From the NCBI GenBank assembly GCA_004352715.1, contig SCFE01000088.1:645816-709815 (forward strand): a stretch of 64,000 bases of DNA. Direction: 5' to 3'. This DNA comes from Hofstenia miamia. Taxonomy: Eukaryota > Xenacoelomorpha > Acoela. A program made the translations under genes and the position numbers. A model generated the notes under the pieces. It searched no databases. It saw only the letters and a program-made list of their open reading frames with translations, and had not been told where the DNA came from. Positions 33,972-44,678 of this stretch are shown here, piece by piece. Each line of letters starts with the position of its first letter. Within the stretch, counting starts at the first letter, position 1.

Positions 33972-36900
33972 AATGACTCAAAGGAGCGCGAATTGTTAAA
34001 GTTATGTATTGATTATAGCATAGTTGCAACCGGGTCACAAAATATGACCCGGTGATTCGTGCGACACTGATAGTATTTGTCTGCATATGCATTGAAGTAA
34101 AGCAGCTCATCACGCTAGTTTTCACTTGCATTTGAATACTTCACCTCATTATAGAGACGAAAATACATTTAAGAATAAAGTTATAGTATCTCATATAATT
34201 TTGAATGTGAATTATTACAATTGAAATATTTGTTATGAAACAAAAAAAGCCAGCAAATTCAAAATCCTAAGTTTAACTTCAACTTCTTATGATATAAAAT
34301 ATCAGTCTGTAAATATTCTCCTATTTGCGTAATATTTTATTAAATGTTCTAACAAAGCTTTAGATTTGGTTTAAACTAGAATTGCAATTATAGACACAAA
34401 ACGAAAATCAACTAGAAAACTACTGAAATCATTAAAACTAAATAAAGCACACGTGGCATTTGCGTTACTCAATGTTTACATAAAAATAAAACCTGAGTTG
34501 ATGAAGATAATCCCATTTATGCAAAGTTAATTCTTGCAATTATTAGAAGCGTGACTCTGTGATCAAGAAACCCGGAATCTTTCGGAAAAAAAATTGACCC
34601 GGTGACCCGCCCACAAATCCCTGACCCGGTTGCAACTCTAGTACATAGGTCTTAAATATATTGCAGTATGTTAAATTAAGAAATGCTCGAACACAGTGTA
34701 ATATTAAATAATAAATAGAGTAGATTAGAAATCAATGAGAACAAACAATACCAAGAAATATTAAAGGAGCGACTCAAACATAGCCAATCAAAAGAAACTA
34801 ACCAGCACTAAGGCAATATTAAAAATTGACACAAATCACAGTTAATTAATAATGTTTGACACGAAGACAGATAGCAATTACAAAATGCGATATGAAAATT
34901 AATCGCTATTTTATCTCGATGTTTAAATATGTTCATTTGAAGGAAAGAAAAATTGCAGAATAGATGAGGATGCAACTTCCAAATATTGTCGAGTGATGTA
35001 ATTATAGAAGCGCTTTGTTTGATATCACTTCTACAACTTTGGTTATATATGCTACTTATCACAATCAGTTTTATATTGAAAAAAGTAATTCATTATTTCA
35101 ACATAGAGAACATTTAGCAGTTTGCGATATATAATAAAATAATAATGGCATCTCAATTCTAAACACAGCTAATGTGTGAAAATCGAAAGTGTTGATTAGT
35201 ATCAATCTTGTAATTTAACACTAGAACTCCGAAAATTTAATACACCCTTTAATTCCTAATCCGGTCATAAATGACTAGTATTTGTGTAGCATTTATTACA
35301 GTGAGATTTATACAGGCATTCAGGTTCATATTTAATAAACACTGCTACTGCTATCTGATGCAATATCCCACATAATTTGATAAGAGCCAGTTTTGCTGCT
35401 CCTCTTGCCATTAATTTTTAACTAAAACGATCAAAACTGTTAAATACATGCTCAATATAAAGTATATTACTGAATAAATATAACTACACAAACGCATGCA
35501 TGAAATGTTTAGTCTGGGTCACAAATGATCGGTTTTCGGAGTTTAAGGGGTATTAATGATTTTTAATATCTAAATCTGTCTGTTTTCCCAAAATGTCATC
35601 AATTCGTACTTTACAGCAGAATTAGTGAATATAGGTGTAAACTTGTAAAAATTTTTACATGTAGGGAAGTAGTTGTTTAACAATTGCATCAAAAACGGTC
35701 ACAAATGACCGGTTCGGAGTTCTAGTGTTAAGTATGTGAGTGAAATACCCACAAATTACTATATTCAATACCCAAGGTATGCAAAGCTACTAAATACCAA
35801 ATTCAAATGAAATGAAAGAACAAAGAAATATATAAGCAAACACAAAATTAAACACTCAACCTGCCAAAACCCATATACGGCAATGACAACAAATTTACGG
35901 AATAACCTGTTAAAGAATGTCAGAAACGTAAAGAACGCAAACTTAAAAGGCATTTAAAAGAACATCTATTAATAAAAATTTACTAAGAACATCCAAAACA
36001 TTTCATATATGACACATATTTGTAAATAATGTATAAATTCTATATATTTTAAGTAGTGGTGCAAACCAATAAATGCCATTATTAAACGTTACATTGTGCG
36101 TTATATACTGCAAAAATTGTGTGAACATATCAAATTGTTCTACACTACAATTTATTGGATAAAGTAGCGCGTGTAAAAGTATTCAACATCAACTATGTAC
36201 TTCCTAACACATGTGCAGTCAAACCGCTTGTTACAAGCCTAATTAAAAAATTCTACAAAAAATAACTCAAAAATTGGGTGATAAAAAATTTTCAAATCAA
36301 CTTCTTCCAATTTTTAATTTGTAGGTGTTATTATTAAACGCGATAGCATCATTGAATTTATATCACTTACACACAAGTAAAGTTACAAATTAAAACTTAC
36401 TGTCGAGGATTACTGTAAACTTTTGATTGGCGGCGATTGTCTGTTTGTGAAACACCAGCGATTGCTTCCATTGGCGTAGAAAATGCAGCAATTCGTGGCT
36501 TAATCGGTTGGTCTTCATCACCAGCCGCACCATCAATAGTTTGTTGCCGGGTTAGTTTTCCGGGAGGGTCAGATGTGGATGACTCCGACTCGATCCTTTT
36601 TATACCCAATAGAAGACTGTAATCCATGATTTTGAAGCTGCGAAGCACCTAAAATTGTGTAAGAAAATTGAATATTGAAAAAGTTATTGTTTTTGGAAAA
36701 GTACTGTGAAATAGCAGCGTAATTAACTTTTTATGAACTTGTGTAAGTCAAGTAAGTTTAGAAATTTAGTCTTTAAAACATATCACAGATAAACAAGGGA
36801 TAAAAACAACAGAAAACAGTAAACAATTGTTCTTTTATCCATGCGAATACTCAACGTCTGCAGTCATCTCATACATTCCATTGACAAACGCTTTAGAGGA

Positions 36901-39900
36901 CTTTAACAGGAATGATTTAAAAATATCGAAACATGGTGAGCGAGTTTCTACAAAACGAAAAGCAGAGTATGGAAGTATAAGATATCCATGTATATATGAA
37001 CACAGATTAAGCAACGATTTTAGATAATATTTTGTGTCAGAGGTTCATAAAAACACAATAATGCGTTTGAGAACAATAAAATATCTTCCTGTCATTTCCC
37101 CTTCAATTGATACATTAAAGTATTTAACTGCTAATCAATTACTATTTCGCAATAGTGTTGAATGTACAAAACTTATAGGTATGTTATGAAGGAATAAAAA
37201 CTAACAAGTCACAATAGTTAATGTGGTGTACGCACAGGGCCAACTCTGTGCGAGCCAAGACCCTGCTTACGCATGATTGTAAACAACAAAGATAAAAACA
37301 ATTTTGTATTTGCATAAACTTGCAAACAATCTTACAGAAATTGGAGATTGTTTCGAATAGAAATCCATAAAGAGATAAATATGTAACAACAAAATACAAC
37401 ATCAAACTATTCTTGTCAAACGCATGAGGATAAATAGCAATACCATAGAGTGATAGCCAATAGCGGAACTTACAGATTGTGAAAAACTTTGTCATTTTAC
37501 CTAAAGAACCGAAAGTGATGCAGAGAAAACGATTTAAGAGAAACAGACAACACATTTTTTGCAAGTCATTTATGAATAGAGATAAAATGCATTTCAGACA
37601 ATATTGAAAAATTATATTACCAAGAGCTTATATAGATTTTTAATAACACCTTCGTTCAAAAAATTGTTATGTCTACACGAATATATAGATTTACCAACTC
37701 ATCAAGGAAGAAAAACTACGTCGCAGATAGAAATATTAAAAACTCCTTATATTACAATAGAGCTCTTTACATTTACGGAAATAAACAATACTGTTATATG
37801 AAACATATCTGCAATCTAGCGATAACAAGGATAATAGGGGTGTGACTATTATTTTCTAAATTTTTATATCAGCATGGGATTTTAGTTTGAGGTTTTGGAC
37901 ATAACTTTAAAAAATATAATAGTTGTGGTTTTCTTTTAAAACGAGTTACAGTATGAATACATTCTATGATTTCACGTTCCATACAATACTTCTTGTATGC
38001 ATATAGACTTAGAAAAACGTTAATTAATTGGTTAAAAAATTGATGATTTTAAGCACAGTCTAGTCATGTTGAAAAATCCCTACACGAGAAGTATGACTAA
38101 AAGTTTTAATCTTAGAAAACCAGAAAACAGTAACAATGTTGATGCCATAGCTGCTGTATGATTTATGGAATTCCATTGATGTTATTATATCCAATGCAAA
38201 AATAGAAATACAGGCAAATTTGAAGGAATTTTTTCAAAATACAGGAAATGATGAAAAGCATGAATATTGAGAAATCAATAGATGTCAACATTTCTTTGAC
38301 ATTGAACTGAGTCAGAGCATGGATTACCGTTCTGATGGTAGTACCAGCAGCTCGGGAAAGCAACTACCTATGATTCTACTCACGTAGTTATTTTATCTTT
38401 AATACCTGAAATCAAAAAATATTTCAAGTAATTATTCACTTCTGTGTGGGGTGAGTTGGAACAGATGAACTCCAATCGGCCCCATTGGAATATATTTAAC
38501 AACAATTCCTATATTCTTTCTATGATTCATAACCTCAAAAGTAAAATTTAAAGACTTGCACAAATTTTTAGTATTAAGCAATTACTTGTTCTTGTTAGGC
38601 ATATGAAGGATACATGGGCAATGAAATTTTCCCCATGACTATTTTTAAGTCAAAAAGGACTTTTTATGATGAGTCTGAATAATTTTACAATATATTATTT
38701 ATATTTTCTACTAATCATATTATTTATGTATAACTTGTCTTGAAAAATAATAGCTTGTTTCAACCAGGCCTAATAGTTTGAGGCAGGTTAGAACACCATA
38801 AGAATTTTTATCCTTAATTACAAAATCCAAAGCTTAATATAATTTTTTCTAATTATCACCTTATTCTTAAAAAAGAACAATCTTTTGTTTCACGTATTCA
38901 AACAAACTACATATTTTTGAGCTTCACATATAAGGCTGTTTAAGAAACCGTTTTAGCCAGCTCTCCCTTATATTTTTTATGCTGGATTAAAGCGTGAATT
39001 TTTTTAAAGTTCTTCATTTTTATTATTATTTTCGCTTATAATATGCAAAAAGTCGTCCTAAAACTGCATGCCAATATCAGATTACAAAATAGTCACATCC
39101 CTATTGGATAATATCTTACATAAATAAAAAATGAATTAGATAGAGCTAAGCTTACTGTAACATCACGCTTTAATGTCTGAGTGAGATGATCATAAATGAC
39201 TGGCTCTAAAAAAATGCCATCAGGAAATATCTCCATAAAATCAAGATCTTTTAAGGTAGGGGATGACTTGGCTCTTTCCTTTGATGACGCTTTTCTCTTG
39301 TACTTCGAACCTAAGTTGTTAATCACATAAGGTGGTGAATTCAAATAAAATCAATAGAAAATGAATATATGATGCATTCTACAAATATTGGATATGCATA
39401 ATGTTATGCTACTAACAATTTTTGTTTGAAACACTGCGAAATTTTCAAAGATTCCATTTATTTAGTGAATGCACCATTGACAAGCAAACTAGTTGCAAAC
39501 CTTTTAAATCAAACTTCCAACTTAATTGTTGAGCAGGTAATAGATTATTCATGACAACTATTCTAATATTTTTTCCTAAAGACTGATAACAATATAGACC
39601 ATAAAATTTTGGAAGCAATGTTCTGACGTTCTGATTAAGATTCTAAACAAGTTGTTGAATTCATTTCTAAGTGTGAATTATTACAAACCAAATAGTACCC
39701 AGGTAACAGTTCCTGTAAAAACTGTGCTTCTTTGTGTTGTACAGTTTTAAGAATGAATTCACCGTTTTTACTGAGGAAAAACAAACTACCACTGGCACCA
39801 GGATTGCTCAATTCAATCAATTCATTGATTGCAACTGATTCCTAAAATTAAACGATTACTGAATACATTTACAGATGTCCAATAGATCGCAATAAATTAA

Positions 39901-40043
39901 TTACAATATGTATATATATATATATAAGCTGAGTAGGTTAATTATTAAAGGTTTCGATATACAAAAATTTTCCCATACATTTTGTACACATCGTAAAAGT
40001 TTTTACAAGATGAAAATATCTATTTTTTGGGTATACTTAGCGC

Positions 40044-40089
<46 letters not shown>

Positions 40090-42459
40090 GATTATTTTTA
40101 TATATATATATACAGGGTGACAAACAAAATGAGACAAATTTTAAACACGCACACACAGTGCACAAATTACATTAATACGTCAGCCAATCAGCACACTGAT
40201 AGATAAGAGATAAGAGAATAATGCTGCACATTGTCAATTTTCTATAGCATTGCTATTGCGACATGCCATCATTTGAATTTTGTACCTCAATAATTTCATC
40301 TCTTATGAATAAGCAATTGCCACATGCTGAGATTGTTAAACAAGCCATGCAACATGGAACCAAACGAGCGACAGCGCACAGCCGCATCAAAAGTTTGGCT
40401 AATAAAGGTTGCATCACTGATCAACGTGGCAGACGAATACCTCGAAGGGTTTGTACATCACGCCTTATGAAAGCAGTGAAGGCTCGCATACATCGGAATT
40501 GCAAACGATCGTTAAGGAAGATGGCCCAGGAAATGAAGGTTAACCGAAAGTCAATGCGGCGCATGGTGGTAAAAGACCTAAACCTTAAGCCTCTCAAAAT
40601 GAGGAAGACGCATATGTTAAGTCAAAGACTTAAAGTGGCACGCCTTGAAAAATGCAAAATACTCCGTCAGCGGTACGATGCTGCAGCATGTAAACGCATC
40701 CTTTTGTCTGATGAGAAAATTTTTAATGTTGGGGTTAAATGGAACCGTCAAAATGATCGAGTGCTCTGTCCATTGGTGGCCGCGGTCCCACCAGGTGTTA
40801 ATCAGCGACAAACAACACAACATCCTGCATCAGTAATGGTTTGGGCTTGAGTGTCATATGAAAAGAAGACACCATTTGTTTTCATCCCTGAAGGAGTAAA
40901 AGTGAACAAGGAAATTTATGTTGCATCCATCCTGGAGCAATATGTGAAACCTCTCTCATACCATGTTTGGTGGAAACGGTTGGACTTTCCAGCAGGACTC
41001 TGCGCCATCTCATCGGGTAAAAACAACACAATTGCGGTGTCAACAAAATCTTCCTGATTTTATCTCGACTGCTGATTGGCCCGCCTCAAGCCCAGACCTC
41101 AACCCATTGGATTACGCCTTGTGGTCTGTCCTAGAGCAGAAGGCTTGTACTATTAATCACCGCATTGTCAATCATCTGAAGGCCAGTTTAAATAATGCAT
41201 GGGCTTCAATTCCTCAGGATGTTGTGCGTGCCACAATCGATCAATGAAGAGACAGATTGGCAGCCTGTATAAAAAATAAAGGTGGTCATTTTGAGATTTG
41301 ACTACAGTAACATGTTCTTTAATATGTGCTTTTTTCTTGTTAGGCTGTTTATTCCATAGTTATTTTTCAATATATACGTTTTGTTGAATTGAAGTTGTCT
41401 CATTTTGTTTGTGTCACCCTGTATATAATATAATTTATATGATTTTGCAATAATTCTAAGCAATGACAAAAAATGAGTCAATTCTAATTTAATAATTAGA
41501 TAATTGTATTTCTTAGAAACTTCTCGCACAGTGACTCACTTTACAAAAACGTTGCATTCACTTGTATAATCGAGAATGTGAAAACTGGATATATATATAT
41601 ATATATATATATTAATGAATATGAGAAGGAAGTATAATGCATGGGCTTTTATTTAAAATTCGATATAGGCGCCTTTATTTAGCACCAGCTTCTCAAATCG
41701 ACCAGGAATCGCATCAACTGATTTCGCAAGAAACTCTTGCGGGATGGAAATCATAACTTCTCGTATTCGCCCTTCAAGTTCTTCCAAATTTCTTGATTTG
41801 GTTGAGTAGACTTGCTCTTTCAGCCAACCCCAGAGAAAAAAGTCGCAGGGTGTTAAGTCAGGACTTCTGGCCGGCCATTCGTGTGAACCGCAACGACCCA
41901 TCCATCTTCCAGGAAATTGAGCATTTAGCCATTCACGAATAACAATAGTAAAGTGTGGAGGAGCTCCATCTTGCATGAAAATCACATCTTCAAGATAATT
42001 GATAATTGGCCAAATTTCATCTTTCAACATAGGTATCTTTCGGCATTCATGGTTACGCGAAGAATGAAAGGATCAACAATTCTATCAAAAGTATCAGCCT
42101 GTGGTCATAAATTTTTTATGACTATTCTTGATCGTCTTCGGGTCAATTTGGGCATGTTTTCACTTAATAGTTCTCCACCATCTTTGCACTTGAACAATGC
42201 ATCCCCAAACTTCGTAACGCGCGGCTATCTGGGCACGTTCCTGTAGAGTAAGACGTCCAGCCGTTTTTGGATGGTTTTGAAATAAACTAAATTTGAAAAG
42301 ATTGAAATTAAAAAATATTTAAACAAATCTGAAAGGAAAACAAGAACATAAATTAAATTGCCATACATTAAGTAATATACACACAAAAATTGAGAAACAT
42401 GATATAGCATTTGAATAAATTGTATTTATTTTAAAATAGGGAGTTACTTTTCAATCACC

Positions 42460-42498
<39 letters not shown>

Positions 42499-43100
42499 CT
42501 ATTGATATTATGGCGTTTGTATCCAGCGCCAAGCAGCAGTGTCCAAAATTTTTTAGATTGCGAATGCGTAATAGAGGTTGCAAAAATTTTTTAAACAGTA
42601 TTCAGCGCCTTCTACCAGTGTATCTAGCGCTCGTATATAATTTTTTTGTATCCATAGCTCTGTAGATATTTGACAATTTTTTATCCAGCTCCCAAATATG
42701 AAATATACAAGTACATACATAGAAATACAAAATCTAAAGACGTGTAACTGTATCGTCAGTATTTTATTTAAAACCTTCGACAAGTGCACTTTCTGTCCTA
42801 ATCTATAATGTTAATGTTAAATGGCGCCTTATTAAAAGTCTGACAATTATAAAAAGCTACATAATGGTGCAACATGTAAACAGAAGTTATGCGATTTAAT
42901 TGATTGACAGTATTTAACGGAAATAAGATGCCATTTAAATTACAACTGACGCACAGTAAAAGAAAAATTCAATCATATTATACAAGTACTATACTTAATT
43001 AGATCTGCCGGAAGTAAATTTGCTAAATTATACATTCAACAATGATTTTCGAACTGATTCGTCAGGGATTTAGAAATGTTTATAAGTCCTAAACCAAATC

Positions 43101-43141
<41 letters not shown>

Positions 43142-44638
43142 GTTGTATGAAAAAAACGGTAATTATGTTCTGTACTTAAAAACATTAAAGCTATTTACTT
43201 TTCTTTTAAATTTCAGAAAATATCAGCATTGAGGCCTTTGCATGTAAATTTTGATGAAGATTATTTGATAAATGACGTCTACAGGCACAAGACCAGCTCC
43301 AGCTGAACCACAAGAAAACGACTTGCGAAAGACATTAAATATGCTATAAACTTTTTGGTACGAGATTGTTGGAAAGGTGCAAACATCTCAAAAAAGATTT
43401 CCGATGATTATGGGGACCAGGCACTCTCTCAGAGTCAGGTTCTCAAGCTAGTTTCAAGGGTTTCGAAGGATTGGTCTGCAGCAGTCCGTTTACCTGGTTC
43501 CGGTCGTCCTGTATCGCCTACTATGCAAGAAAATGTGAATAAAATTGAGTCTATGATACATGAAGATCGCGGAATATCAATTAGGGACATTGCCAAGGAG
43601 ATTTTCATTAGTTTAGAACGTGTAATTCACACTATATATGTGCTACGCTTGGCTTTAAAAAGTGTGCGGAAGCTTGGGTACCAAAAGACCTGACAGGCAC
43701 GAATTAATATCTGTAACACTCACTTGGAATTGATCGAGGATCAAGGAGATACTTATCTAAGGAATGTGGTGACAAGTGATGAGTCTTGGCTCTACTACCG
43801 CGATCCTCCCACTCAAAAAGCTCGTCATTACCGCCATAATTGTTCACCATTGTTAGTTGTGGTATTATCACTGTTTTTGGTGTGGACGGTTCAATTTCTA
43901 CAGCATTCTTGCCACAGGGACCCACCATGGAGAGTTAACCATATATTGACATCATTCGAACACGTGTGATCCGTAAGATCAAAGAGAAATGGCAAAAATT
44001 AAGCATAGGTGGGGGCGGAATTTTTGGGTGTTGCATCTAGACAATGGCAGACCCTATAAATCGACATATACTCGACAGTGGCTTGCTGCAAACGGCATTT
44101 CTGTAATGGAACACCCTTCCTAAAGCTCAGACTTGACTCCATGTGATTTTTGGCTATTTCTGAAGCTCAAAAAAGATCTTAGTGGCATCGTATTTGAAAC
44201 AGAAAACGAGTTAACACAAGTTGCACTGGCCTCTGTAAACACTAGAAACGACTTTGCAGAATGCTATAAGTACTGGGTTTCAAGAATGAGGCGCTGTGTG
44301 AATGCGCAAGGAGGCGATTTCAAATTCAACATAACATGTAAATGGTTCACTATAAAACCTAATATAATCTAAAAATAAAAATTGGTGGCATTTTATAATA
44401 ATATTGACCCACTTTTTATTCAAATATGTAGTTTATAACAACAGCGATATTAAGGTCAATGGCAGAAAACTATGGAAACATATACTAGTATTATGAGCCT
44501 TATCGTGCACGGGTCAGGCATACAGGGCATATTAAACCAGGCCTATCAGTAAAATTCAAGCATTCTGAGACAGAAAACAAATCAGATGTGAACTTAAAAT
44601 ACATATTAGGGTAGACATTTTTAAAATAATATTTCATG

Positions 44639-44678
<40 letters not shown>

